The notes beneath the pieces were generated by a model, which worked only from the letters and a program-made list of their open reading frames with translations, searched no databases and was not told where the DNA came from. Shown in pieces: positions 24,426 to 37,300 of a DNA stretch of 64,000 bases (position 1 is the stretch's first letter; each line of letters opens with the position of its first letter). Position numbers and translations under genes: made by a program. This stretch comes from Nautilus pompilius. Lineage: Eukaryota > Mollusca > Cephalopoda > Nautilida > Nautilidae. The stretch covers positions 434,001 to 498,000 of the forward strand of contig JACATO010000918.1 of NCBI GenBank assembly GCA_018389105.1, in the 5' to 3' direction.

Positions 24426-25230
24426 GTGAACAACAGATACATCAAGTGGAGTTAATACATTACAAGCTAAAGCAGCGACGGGTGCAGGTGGCAGTCGGCT
24501 AGACAGCCAGGAATTTTGTTTACCTGTCGCGGAAAGCGCGTTCCTGGATACGGGGAACCCCTTAAAACGAGAACGTCGGCGACTCTTTGGCTTACTCTCC
24601 AAAGAGAGGCCTAGAAGGCACGGGGTCCGAACCTTGTACCCTAGAAGACGTGGGAAGGGGCCCAGCTCTACCCTAGTAAGAGAGAGGGACGAGGAATCGG
24701 CTGCGAGCCATTCAGTCACCCCCCACCCCCCGGGCGGCTTCTCTTCTAAGCAGAGAGGCTCGACGAGGGAATTTCGTGGTGGGACCCGAAGTCTGATCCC
24801 TCCCCCGCCCTCTTCCAACTCAGTAAAACAGATTTAAAAAGGAGCCGAGGCGATGTTCCTTCGGCGTGGGGTTAGTCCGGATGCTGCCTGCCCATACACC
24901 GAGCCGGAAGATGGAGGTTATTGTTAGTGGTAGACGGTCGGGCGAGTGGACAATCCTCGCCCGCAAATGAAGCTTCCGTCCGGTGAATAATGTCACCTCC
25001 AGCTGCTGTTGGTCTGCGCCACCACATGGAGAAGTGAACTTCACATCCCCCAAACCGCCTCGTTAGGGACCAAGGACCAGCAGAAAGCGCCAGGAGTCGT
25101 CCAGGGGCCCGTGATAATTCTAATTCATCAGACGAACCAAACGTACAAGTTTGAATTGTTTCTTAACAGGGGATCTTGTGCTTCTGCCTTAAATGTTAAG
25201 AAAGCAAAGACATCCTGGTAATTCATTAAG
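24426..25230. promoter_or_regulatory. CpG-rich island, candidate host promoter
   Basis: CpG dinucleotides are frequent here against a CpG-poor, AT-rich background, and the island lies outside the hAT element. On the - strand a donor-like CGCGACAG/GTAAAC occurs at 24,524. A first exon of a - strand gene running toward the exons at 10.4-3.1 kb is conceivable. No start codon with a convincing open exon was found on either strand, so the gene served is unknown. CpG content was judged by eye. Confidence 0.4.
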
Positions 25231-25798
25231 GATTCTGTACCTATTCAAGATGTGAACAACCCCAAGGACATCGTGCAGCTGAAACTGTGGCTTTTCCTTC
25301 ATAGTTTTAATTACCTGTAGCGTTTCTATCTCTATTAGCGGATAATGTTTTTTTTAAAAACGCATTGTCTGCAGTAATTAGTTAAGTAGATATTTAAGTG
25401 CAAACAGTAATTTTGGGTGAAGTGAAGAATCATAAAGAAAATAATGTAAAGTCTTGGTGATAATGAGCAGAGGTAAAAACAACTGGTATTTGGAAACTTA
25501 TTACCACTGCTCATTTCAATTCAGTGTCCATTATAGCGATGCTATTCCAGCTAGGTTTCATTTGAATGTTCCTGGGAAATGTTGCTTGAATTTCGGGTAA
25601 TTAAACTTACATTTTGGGAATAGAAGTAGTAACACAGTAAACCAAAATATGCCTTAAATGTTTTTTTTTTCGGATGAAAATAACACCCATCTTCTAGCCC
25701 CCCCCCCACAAGAAAAAAAGCATCTGCCATCCCGCAGCTGAACTTCTGGACTTAACAAAATATATGCAATGGAGGAGATTATGTAAATTAGTGGCAAA
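25231..25798. other. Non-coding DNA
   Basis: AT-rich, no exon seen. A poly-C run is present near 25,700. Confidence 0.45.
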
Positions 25799-26170
25799 AT
25801 GAGAGAGAGAGGGGAGCGATGGATAGAGAGAGAGAGAGAGAGAGGGGAGCGATGGATAGAGAGAGAGAGAGAGAGAGAGGGGAGCGATGGATAGAGAGAG
25901 AGGGGGGGAGTGATGGATAGAGAGAGGGGGGGGGAGTGATGGATAGAGAGAGGGGGGAGCGATGGATAGAGAGAGAGGGGGAGTGATGGATAGAGAGAGA
26001 GAGGGGGGGTGATGGATAGAGAGAGAGAGGAGGGAGTGATGGATAGAGAGAGAGAGGAGGGAGTGATGGATAGAGAGAGAGAGAGAGATGGATAGAGAGA
26101 GAGAGAGGGGGGAGAGATGGATAGAGAGAGAGAGGAGGGAGTGATGGATAGATAGAGAGAGAGAGATGGA
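25799..26170. repeat. GA minisatellite with GATGGATAGAGAG units
   Basis: About a dozen repeats, each with a GATGGATAGAGAG core followed by a variable GA run and a G-rich spacer such as GGGGGGAGTGAT or GGGGAGC. Unit length varies between about 25 and 45 bp. The Ser/Leu-rich - strand frame across it is an artefact. Confidence 0.93.
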
Positions 26171-26220
26171 AAGAAAAGGAAATTTAATTACTAGAAAGAT
26201 AGAATTGTGATCATTAAGTA

Positions 26221-28700
26221 CACGCATCCCCTCCGCATTGCGGAATTTGTAAATTATGACCAACAATTTCGCGACACGGCCCCCTAAATAATTCGGCCTC
26301 ACGGAAACTGGGGCAAAGTTTAGCAACTTTTTTTTTTTTAAAAAAATGGGCTATATAAAATTAAAAATTTGTTGTTAAAAATTATAATTTGTCTGGTGTG
26401 GATTTTCTTGGTGTTCGCTACAGCCACGCGGAGTCACCCCACCCCACCCCAGCCAGGCCTTCCGTTTGACGCGAGCGATCGCGCGGTGTATCGAATTTTA
26501 CCGTGTCGCTCTCGGATTTCCCTCCGTTAACCGACCGGCACGTGCCGGGTACTCGAGAACGATGCGAAAACGACACCCAACAAAGTCAGAGAGAAGCGGT
26601 ACAGGAAGGAAGTTTGGAAAACTTTTGGAGTTACGTTTCGAGTTCGAACGGCTGTCGTCAGTTCTTTTGCGTTCCGGTTGTTTCTCTCCCTTTTTCAGCT
26701 GACTGGGACAGATGCTACACCCTGATCGTTTTTCTTTTCTTCTCCTATCGATCTTAGTACACAGTGAGAAACTTACTCTTTCGTTATCGCTGCTGCAAAA
26801 GGAAGCAGAATATCTTTTTTTTTTCCCCCGAGGGATAGTTGGATTTAATACACCATAAAGCAGGCTAACTACACGTTAACTTGTCGTTACATACTGTTAG
26901 CTGCATTGGCGAGTTTCAGTGTACAGAGCAGTGCATCACCCTTATTCAAGATGACTGGAAAGAGGTCATCAAGTGGAAGTGACCGCAGTAGTGCAAAATA
27001 AAGCCGCAAAGGGATTACATTGGATATTAAACTTGATGTTTTAAAGGTTTTTAGCCAGATTGCAAAAACATTAGGTCTTGCTACTTCAACAGTGGGAACA
27101 ATCTGTGATAATAAGGACAAAATTAGATCAAGTGCTCAAGCAGTTAATGGAGTAACTGCTTAAACCTTGTATTCTCATAGAAATGATGTGATGCTTAATA
27201 TGGAACGGCTCCTGAGTGTCTGGATTGAAGATCGGACTAAACGCAATGTGCCAATAAACACTATGGCCATTAAACAGAAAACCATAAGTTTGTATAATGA
27301 TTTGCAGGAAGAGGAAGGTGCATCTTCTGAGACAAAACCTTTTCTGGCCAGTAAAGGCTGGTTTGAAAGGTTTAAGAGACGCCTTAATCTACACAACATA
27401 AAAATGACAGGTGAGGCTGCCAGTGCTGTTACAGATTCTGCTCTTATCCTGATGAGCTGAAGAAAATTATTGATGAAGGATGCTACACCAGAACAAGTGT
27501 ACACTATTGATGAAACTGGGCTTTTCTGGAAGCGCATGCTTGCTAGAACTTTTATTTCCATCGAAGAAAAATCAGCACCAGGCTTTAAAGCATCCAAAGA
27601 TCATCTAACACTTCTCTTGGAAGGAAATGCTTCAGGTGACATGAAATCAAAGCCCCTACTTGTGTATCACTCTGAAAATCCAAGAGTTCTCAAGGGCTAT
27701 GCCAAGTCTAATCTACCTGTGATTTGGCATTCCAATAAGAAGACTTGGTTGACTATGACCCTTTTCCAAGACTGGTTCACAAACTATTTTTGCCCTGCTG
27801 TAGAAAGATATAGTGCCAGGCGTAACATATCTAATAAAGCATTGCTCTTAGACAATGCACCAAGCCACCCAGTAAATTTAAATGAACTTTCTGATAATGT
27901 GAGAGTGGAGTACATCCCCAAGAACACAACTTCCTTGCTCCAGCCAATGGATCAAGGTGTGATAGCTAACTTGAAGGCATACTATCTATGAAGAACTTTA
28001 AAGCATCTCATAAAAGCAATTGATGGGGAGGATAAGCCTACAATTAGGGACTTCTGGAAAATGTTCAACATCTTGGATGCTGTGGATAATATAGCCGAGT
28101 CATGGGATGAAGTGAAAACCTCAGCTATAAATGGTTCATGGAAAAACATATGGTCAGAGTGTGTGCATGAGTTTAAAGGTTTTTCACAAGTTGAAAGTCT
28201 ACAGCAAGTTCAACAAGACACTGTGACACTTGCAAATAATGTAGGCTTTGAAGAAATCATAGAAAATGATGTGGTTGAGTTGCTAGAGTTCCATAGAAAA
28301 GATTCGACTAATGAAGATTTGATTATGTTGGAACAAGAGCGAGCTGCAGGACAAGAAGAGGATATAGAATCTCCACCCCTCCCTTCCAATAACTATCTTT
28401 GCACCACTTCACCTCACGCAGCAGTAAAAATCTTCTGTGGTGAGTACAGTACAATATTTTTATTTATTCCAAATGTATTTCTCTTCATATTACGTGTATA
28501 TCATAAATTATTTAATGTACTGTATTGTATGTGTTTATAAATGTTTATTTTCATTTTTTTGGCCCGAGAAAAATTCCTCAGGAATGCATCTCCAGTTTCA
28601 TAATGGAAGTCAATGGGGAAAATAGGTTTTGCATTACAGAATTTCGCGATGTGGTCAATTTTCCAGGGACGCAATCCTTCTGTAATGCGTGGGATGCCTG
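26221..28700 (+). mobile_element. Tigger/pogo-type DNA transposon, both ends present
   Basis: The left end CACGCATCCC and the right end (reverse complement CAGGCATCCC) agree at 9 of 10 bases. Similarity continues inward (CGCATTGCGGAA against CGCATTACAGAA). TA dinucleotides flank both sides (26,219-26,220 and 28,701-28,702), as expected for pogo/Tigger. The 2.48-kb element contains one transposase gene and a CpG-rich 5' leader (about 26,400-26,560). Confidence 0.85.
26951..28540 (+). pseudogene. Tigger transposase (TIGD1-like), broken
   Basis: The reading starts MTGKRSSSGSDRSS. Next comes a CENP-B/psq-type helix-turn-helix ([20 protein letters not shown]) and the CENP-B DNA-binding half (GWFERFKRRLNLHNIKMTGE). 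The DDE core carries the first Asp in YTIDETGLFWKRM and the second in LLLDNAPSHPVNL, followed by PKNTTSLLQPMDQGVI and then FWKMFNILDAVDNIAESWDE. Most of it lies in one frame, interrupted by stops near 27,000, 27,162, 27,459 and 27,990. Between about 27,445 and 27,490 the expected DELKKIIDEG segment is in another frame, so a pair of small indels is also present. The Tigger family cuts and pastes at TA sites. This copy cannot make an intact protein. Confidence 0.9.
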
Positions 28701-28702
28701 TA

Positions 28703-29479
28703 TTGGTTTAAGGTTTCTAATAACAAAAAATTCTTAATTTGTAACTTGAAATTATTATAAGACTGTGCAAAATCCTAATGCAAGTCCTTGTAACTTGACA
28801 CCCAGTTAATGCCATTTAGTTAGATAAGACAGAACAGAATCTTCATGCATTATGTTTGGTGACAGACATCTGTTGTTTACTCACACTGTTGTCATCCTTT
28901 TCCACATAAACATTAGGTATATAACTTTCAAATGCTGCTCAGGCAGGTTTGATTTTACTGAGGCATTCATCAGATTATGGAATTTTTTAGCTGCCTTGCT
29001 CCACACAAGGTTTCTGACCTTGACAGACATACCGCCCCAGTCAATCTCAATATTTAAAGAATAATTTCTTCAAATAACTTTCTAATTACAGCTTTGGGAA
29101 AACCACATTAACAGCATTTATAGTACAGAGACTCCATGAATAATAGAATAATGCTTAATTGGTTGGCTTTATAGTGTTATAAAGAAAAATAGTGGCATTG
29201 GGTTGAAAATGTATTTTTGCATTATAGCACAATGAACGCCTAGGATCTCTCATGAATTCATTATTGGAATAGTTCATGGAACCAGATACAAACCAGCAAC
29301 TACTGAAGCTCATCTTTATTGCTGGCTTATTCTGAACCACCTGTTCCCACAATTTTTAAGCAATGTTTTTATCAGATTAAGATTCTGAACTGTTACTGGG
29401 ATAGGTCAGGTCTGAATCATAGTCTTTTGGTGGTGGCCCTTGACCTGAAATCAGTTCCGGAGGCATGGGCAGGCATTGT
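28703..29479. other. Non-coding DNA
   Basis: No exon or named repeat seen. Confidence 0.45.
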
Positions 29480-29830
29480 GGATCTGGGCCTGCCCACTGA
29501 GTGAGCTGTGCCCACCCTCAATGTAACAACCCCCTCATTTTGTACAAAGCAGTCCGGCCTGGCCCACCTATGTAAATCTCTCAATGGGCCTATAGCCTCC
29601 TGCACCAATTTGTTGGTGCCAAAGTTGGCCTAAAGCTGAGCTGGCTAGTGTGCATCCGGTCCTTGTGGCATGCTACCACAGGCATCGTGGTCCGAGTCTT
29701 TTAGTTGCAGGCCCAATTTGCATTAGCCAATGGAAGCACAGCTTAATTGCATCAGACCTACTGTGGTAATAGTTCGAGTTCTGGCCCCTGTCTTTCTATT
29801 ATGAATTTTCTTATGTTGCTTTAAAAAATC
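29480..29830 (+). repeat. Dispersed repeat with tRNA-like segment
   Basis: The part at 29,600-29,712 is the + strand counterpart of the inverted copy at 11,920-12,045. Directly after it, 29,725-29,790 has a tRNA-like arrangement with box B AGTTCGAGTTCTGG. The whole may be one SINE-like unit. Its exact ends are not visible. Confidence 0.55.
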
Positions 29831-30962
29831 ATTGTGCCTCCTGAGAAAATTTAATGCCTGTCCAGGAATTTGTTTCTCCCACCGGGTCTGCCTGAAATGG
29901 ATAACAGTTTGTGAAAGAAAACCAAATGGTGAGATGACGGCCTCCTCAATGCCAGATCTTGTAGAATGAATGTATTCAGAACTTGACATTCTGAAAGTAT
30001 GATCCCTCATCTCTTTGGCAGGTATTGCTGTATGTAGTCATCTCTGTGAGGTTGATCCCTGACTTATCTGACATGATCACTTTGCTTCAAACCTTTGTCT
30101 ATATTGAGCCATTTAGAATGTTAATATATCCCTTCTTGGTCAGGTTTCTATGGTGGACAGTCTCTGATCCTGAGTGCTCTTTCTCTCCCCACACTTGTTA
30201 TAAATTGGAAGAATCATAATGGTCACATAGGTTCAGAAGCTTGAGAACATTGGTTTGTAAAGCAATGGTGCTCAAAATCTTGAGAGTCAAAGTTGTTGGT
30301 CTCATGGTGATAAAAGTGGGCTTCCATAGATTGGCTATAATCCATTCTGTATGTTAATTCTCATGTCCTCATTCATGGCATCAATAAGCTGTCTTGCATG
30401 ATGGTGCTAATCATACACCCTATCCCATCTTTAAATGGCTGCAAAGTCCATAAAAATTATGAATTTATGGACACTAAAATAGTATTTTGCAATAGCTTAC
30501 AAGTTTGTGCCAAAAAACAATACTATTTGATGATACAGCACAAAGTGATTAATTTATTTTGTAGATTATTTTAAATAGTACCAAGCACACAAACCTGTTG
30601 GGATTTAAAATTCTGGCAGGTATAATTTTCAAATGACTTGGGTTAAAATGTACTCATAATATTTTTTTTTGTTTTTTCCTCAAGAAAAAAACACATGTAC
30701 GTTGTGTGTATGTGTTTGTGTGTGTGTGTGTAAACAAACAATAATAGAAACAAAAATTTACCCAAATTTATGATATTATCTTTATTAGAGAGTATTAACT
30801 ACTTACATTGATATACTTTGGTTTTAAACTTCTTGTTCAGCAACTGCTAAACCTGTCAAATGAATGTAAATTACAACCATATCAGGCACGAGGATTCACA
30901 AAACAAGCTTTACTAACCAGCCATTAAAACTAAATGACTGTTTAAGAAGGAAACCTGAATTT
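29831..30962. other. 3' flank of the PDGF/VEGF-like gene
   Basis: AT-rich DNA downstream of the - strand stop codon. It probably contains the 3' UTR, but the polyadenylation site could not be fixed. Short GT repeats lie at about 30,705-30,731. Confidence 0.4.
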
Positions 30963-31308
30963 CTATCCAAAAGAGAACCCACAGGAACATTTTCCATTTT
31001 TCAGTTTTACAGGTTTCCAAAGAGCTGGACATGGATGGGTAGCACAGGGTGCCTTTGCTGTCTGAGTTGGAGTGGTAAACAGAGGTTTAGGTTTCGGAGT
31101 CAGTAAACCAGTTGAACATTTATGAGAAGCACAAGGTGCCTTTGTTTTCTGAGTTTGAGGGGTAAATACAACTTTAGGTTTTGTAGTCAATGTTGACACC
31201 ATTTGTCTTGTTTCACTCCTGTTCATCACTTCAGGCAGCAGAGTTGTCAGCTTCGTTATCTTTTTCTTTTTGTTATTGGCAGAAGAAAATTCTGAATTGT
31301 ACTGGCAT
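30963..31308 (-). CDS. PVF-like gene, last exon with stop
   Basis: The acceptor is TTTGTGTTTCAG. The first base completes the Lys codon split with the previous exon. Encodes CQYNSEFSS, a basic KKKKI run, Thr/Pro-rich repeats and a final KNGKCSCGFSFG before TAG. The tail is longer and more Thr/Lys-rich than in vertebrate VEGFs. Six cysteines lie in the repeats and the last segment. Confidence 0.85.
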
Positions 31309-34300
31309 CTGAAACACAAAACAAACCAGTGTAAAAAAAAAAAATTGATGATCAGTCACCAAATGACAAAGAAAAATAAAAACCAATGCTGCCATTTGGG
31401 TAGGGTGTGAAAAGTTTTTAAAACTTGCTCAAGGTTTTTTAATCAATGTGATGCCTTGCAACAGTATGTGGATGCATGCATTTGTCCACTTCAGACTTGC
31501 TTTCCAGCTTCATGTTTAACTGAACTCATTTTCCATTGTACAGAAGAAACTAATGAAATAACTTGATAGTAAAGAAAAACATCACTAGTACTTTAAACAA
31601 GGCAAAAAAAAAAATTATACATGTATACACAGCAGCTATCCACCAAGAAAATAATTCTTCAAACATAAAGGATAGTTTTGACCTTTAAAAAAAAAGTATT
31701 CTAAAAGTTCAAATTAAGCTTTTATTTACATACACTGATATTCTAAAATGTGCAAGCTAACATACATGCTACTTTATGCACTAATAAATTTGATGCATGC
31801 ATAAAATAAGAGATATTTTATTGTAAGTACATAAGTACAGCTGACAGTGTCTACAAACCAAACATCAGCAGAACAGGTGGCGATAAATCCAATTACTTAC
31901 TTGCAAAGCGCATGGTTAAAAATTTTCCCCATTCTGCAGACTTCCACTTTTGGGCACTCACATGTACATCTCTTCTTGTTCCACTGGTGAGGAAAAACGC
32001 ACTTAACTGAGGTGTCGTTTTTGCACATGCATGAGCAAGAATCTTCGTTATATTTGTGTATTTTGCGGATGCAGTCAGTTTCCCTCACACGGCATCTACA
32101 TTCGCATTGGAGGTGTTTTCTAATTTTGTATGCTTCAAATCTGATGGAGCTAAATTGGTCAGAATCAGGATGTACCTGCCGCAGTCTCATTATCTTGAAA
32201 AAAAAGGGTAAAATGGTGTACATGTATCAGTGATTATGTTCGTGTATCTTCCTTAGATATTAACTGGGTAATGATTTCTCAGGCACTAGTGCACGAGCAA
32301 CTGTACAAGCTTTCACAAATGTCTATTACCATGGGTAAAAAAACAGTACGTAAGAGTGTGTACCTGCTGAAAACTCATCCCCACAAATACCATTATGTGA
32401 ACACTTTAAGAGAAATATTAGTCATTTTACCAGCCTGCTAATAAAACTGCTGCATGAGAAGGTACTAAAACCCGTGTTGTACTAGTTTAATTTTTACAAA
32501 GAAGATTATACAAATGCCCTATATGACAGGAAAGTATCCATCAATAAATATATTTTTCATTTTATTTATACTACCACTATTAGCCACAATGAGCTTTCAC
32601 CAATAACTGTGGCTGCTATTATTACTAAATGTAGTAAACATTAAAATTTTGTTGTTGTCCACATGCTAAAAGCTCTTTATTATTTCCAAAACCCACCAAA
32701 TGAAAACCCAACTAAGTAACTCTAAGGTTCTAGTCAGTCAGTATATTCCAAATCTTCGAAATCTAAAAACATGCAAGTAGATCTGTGCAAAGCTCTTTTT
32801 AATAATTCTATTTTTTTTAAACAAGGACTCACCACCTCTACAGTATATTCAAGATATGAACAAACTAGAGACACTGTTATCATGATTTTCATAGAAGACA
32901 AAATTTTAACAAATCAGTTACTGTAACATTAGTCAGAATGCAGGAAAAGCAAAAGAGCTGTTATTCAGAAGCGAATCATGCCTTTGCATACAAATCTATG
33001 ATTATCATGATATCAACAATGAAAATCACATCATTTGATAAGAAGGCACAAACCAAGATGCTTAAATCAAATAAGTTGTTCTGTGCACAAAAAAGAATCA
33101 GAACAAAAATTACACATTAATGGAGTATTTCTTTGCTCTGTATTTATTATTAAGTATCAACTCTATCTTCCCTCTCCAGTACAGGTAACCTCTGGATTAA
33201 TGTTGCTCTTGTCCAAACCATTCAACTGGACAGGTGTCTTGACATTTGGACATAACATTTACATTTTCAACTAACTGTACAAAAGCCTACCATGAAGCAT
33301 TAAGGGTTTTGAAACCCTGAACACTCAATAATCCCTTTCTCATTACAGCATCCAAACAGTTTGCAGATGATCTGCTCACTTTATTGAGCTGCTGTCCCAT
33401 ATATCTACCATCTATACCATACTTAAAAACAAGTCTGAACAGGATTTATTATTATAAAACAGAAAATTCACTACATTGATAAAAGCAAATATCTGTTGAT
33501 TGCTATCTTTAATAGATGAGGGATGCAATGCCATATCGTTTTCATTTATGACTTTATTTTAAGTGACATGGCTGCTTTTGAGCCTGTAACTTGTTGATCT
33601 ACCAAGCTCTCAGTGGATGTTTTGAGCCTGTAACTTGTTGATCTACCAAGCTCTCAGTGGATGTTTTCATTTTTACCCTCTTTTAGTTCATTGCACCACC
33701 AAACTAACTTTGCTATGGTGATAGGAAAAGACCAATGAAATGTTGATGTAGAAATTAGTTCTTATATTGAAAAAAAACTAATAATTTCTTTTTTTCTACT
33801 TTTTCATCAATCTTTCAGCAATTTTATAAATACAAAAAGAATGTGTTATAAAAATATCAAATATAAAATTACTGTAATCAACTGTAATACTACTATATTC
33901 AATTAAGTGATTCCAATGTATGATACACATAAGGGTGGGGCTAGTATGTATTTGTATTATGCATAAGATAATCTGATTTATACTTGAATTTTTTTTAATG
34001 TCAATACAGTTGCATACGCATTAGACCAGATGAATAGTATAAAATAATATTATTTGCTTAATTTTAATTCTAAATTGTTATCTGCTCTCAAGGATTTAAG
34101 AACAGCTCCTTCAGTTCTCACTCACCAATTAACTATCCCATTATCTTAGAAGCAATGGCACCTACCTGTACCTTTTGCACCTTAGTACGTATTGGCATGC
34201 ATGCAAGCAAACTACTTCCTTCACAACAGCCTCCACACCTGTCAACACTAATGCAAATAGGCCAAAAAATGTCAGTTGGGTTGTTTGGCTGCTTCACTTC

Positions 34301-37300
34301 AAAAGTGGTGGGTCTGGGTGAACATGTATCTGGAGTGGCAACTTTCAATCCTGAAAGAGAAAAAAAAAGATTTTTTTTTGTTATGTATAAACTTTAAAAT
34401 CCAAGCAGGAATAATTATTGTGTACACACACGCATACGCACACGCACACTGTCAAGAAAACTTAATTCTTAGTCTTAAAAAAAAAAGCAATCATTAAAAT
34501 TTTAAAATACAATTCTCTTTTTTTTCTTTATTTTTATAAAATACAGGGGTTAACTAACTCTTTGTGTGAGATAGGTGTTAGATCTACTGACCACTAATAC
34601 TGGCAGCCATTCAAAGAATTACACAAGATGGCAACGGTAGATTTTGGATGACAAAATAATCAGTCCATAAAAAGCCTACTAAAACTGCTTTTGTTAGAAA
34701 TTAGTAAAAAGCGCTGCCCAGGTGAAATCCATGCAGAAGTGGTAGAGAGAAAAAAGCGCACAAGGACTGTATACAGCCCAGATCCATCAGTAAAGAAATG
34801 CATTTTAATGGAACAACTTTTAAGGGTTATCTTAAACCAAAAGACCTCTCCATTGTAGTATCTTTGGAAAATTTACACATGAATTAGTTCCATTAATTAA
34901 TTATTACTAATACCTGACATTTTAATAAAATTTAAGTATCCAATGAATATATATCTGGTCAGGTGTGACTATATATATATACAATGGATGTTGAGGTAGA
35001 CAGATAACCAGCATGCATTATCACCGCGCTGAAAACAGGTAGATCTCATAATATATCTCAGATTATCCAAGATCATGTTATAGGCTATTCAGAGTGCCAC
35101 CAGATCCTTGACATTTTTGATGGATCTGAGGCCAATATTATAGCAAAGCTCACAGAGGTAAATGTTATTGCTGCAGCAAAGTATCATAGAAGTTTTCAAT
35201 GACACCATAACAAGAACATACCATTACTTGCTACATCCACACTCATCATTAAGATTCTGCTGCTGAGATTGCCCATGCAACAGAAGTGAGCCACTAAATG
35301 GTCCAACATTATCTCCCCTGACTTGTCTAATAGGAATAAAATGCTTCAGAAAGGTCTGGTCAGAGGATGTCTGGCAAGACCCTAAAATATTGGCAGTATG
35401 TACTTTCTTCAATAAGCCCAGGTTTCAGTAATTCATGTCTGGAAGCTGCATCTGGATTTGAAGAAGACCTAATAAAGCCCTTTAACCACAATGTCTTTAG
35501 TTTGCTTAGGTACAGAAGCAGAAAAGTCATGGCATGGGTTGCAATCTAGCTTGGTTGAAAGACAGAATTGGCTTTAAGAACATGTCAATTCCACCAGATA
35601 CATTGCTATTCTTAAGATACATCTCCTATCATTATACTGATAAAGTATAGTGAAATTTGATGCTCATATTCATCAGGAAGATGATACTTACATGCCATCC
35701 CTCTTGTGTGATCACTGTCTAGCAGAGAGATCAAAGGATTCAACCTCTTTCCTGTTTACTCTGAAGCTGTAATGTGAATCTGATGGATCAACTAAGGGAA
35801 CAACTGGATTATCAGCTAAGTGCAACCCAACCATGCTCTTTCAATATGATAAAATCTAAAAAATCTTTAACACAGACATGGGGAAAAATCAGACTAGACC
35901 ATGATACAAAATCTTATTCAATGTCAAACGGGGCAGAGGCTATTTGTGCTGCAAAAAACGATTTGACCAGTACTAACAAATAATTTCATTGTATCAGTTG
36001 CCCTTATTTTCTGTTTTTCAAAACAAATTATTGATTGTGAAGGCAATAAGTTGCCAAGTTATTTTGGTAGAGCATACTGAAATATAACTCTTTTTAAAAA
36101 ATATGTTGATCTTGAATGGGAATTTATGCACACACATGCACACACGTGTATACACATGAATGGGCAGGATTGGCATGCAATCTCTATGGTCATTCAATCC
36201 CTGGAGTCGCTGCATGTTGTGGTGTTGGATAAGAATTTGTCCTACAGGTAAACACCTATTGGTTATTCTAAAGGTATTTAAATATCTATTACATTTAACT
36301 TCCTTTATTTATTTATTTTTTGTGTGTGGTATGTGTGATTGTAAATGTGTATTGAGGTATGCATGTGCAACTCCTTTCGGAGAGGGATAGGAACCTGAAG
36401 CCTCCCTGACATGCAGATCTTATGGTCCCTAACTCAAGGCCAGGAACCATACTGGCGATCGTTCACCCAGCTAAGGGGCCTGCTGTACAAGCCCCCCCCC
36501 AGGCATCAGGCTTATCAAAACAGTAATGCCAACTCAAGGAAAACCTTAACCCCTAGGGCAAGATAGTGATCCTGGTTGAAACAAGAATATGCTTTGATCT
36601 TTTTTTTTTTTTTTGGGTGGTGTTTGCTGTGTGGAGCAGTGTAAAGTTCATGTCTGGATGTAGATCTCTGAAGAGAAGGGATTGGGTGAGGTCGAAAACC
36701 TCTAGTGGAGCAAGCTCCAAATGGGGGCCGAAGCCCGTGTTGAGGTGCCGAAGTACCTTGTTATCAGGACCAAAATCCATCTTTGAGGCACCAAAGTGCC
36801 TCATTTTGTGTGGGCAAAAATGCCCCCAATGTGGAACAAATCTCCGTTAGAGTGATCACTTCCCCAGCCGAAAAACCTCTTTTGGGAAAAAAGACGTCAG
36901 CACCTCAAGTCTGAAAATCGGTCTGGAGATGCCTAACCTTTCCAGCCAGAGGATTGAAGCCCCAGGGCAAAAAGGATCCCTCACCCCTACCCTTTCAAGC
37001 TGGGGACTTTCAGCTGTGCTGCCACTACAAGCGTACTTGATACCTGCCCATCCAGGCCCCTGGGAACCCCTTTCTGCCATGGAGACAACCAAACTCCACG
37101 ACAGGAAAAAAAGTTACCCCGAGTTGGATGGAAGGAACCAAAATACCCCAGGCACTACACTTTGATCTTTTTTTTGTTGTTCTTTCTTTGGTGGTGTGGA
37201 CTAATGTGTGGTATGTATGAATTTTCATGAATGTGTGTGTATCTCCGAAGAGAAGGGGGTGGGTGAGGCTGAAACCTTGGTGGGTTGAAAACTCCATGTA

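Noticed and set aside
24330-24818. 162-codon - strand frame in the CpG-rich region
   Set aside because: It begins at a TTG rather than ATG, crosses the hAT boundary and has no recognisable domain. GC-rich DNA has few stops by chance.
25694-26326. 210-residue Ser/Leu/His-rich frame on the - strand
   Set aside because: A GA minisatellite read on the complementary strand, with no start context or splice support.
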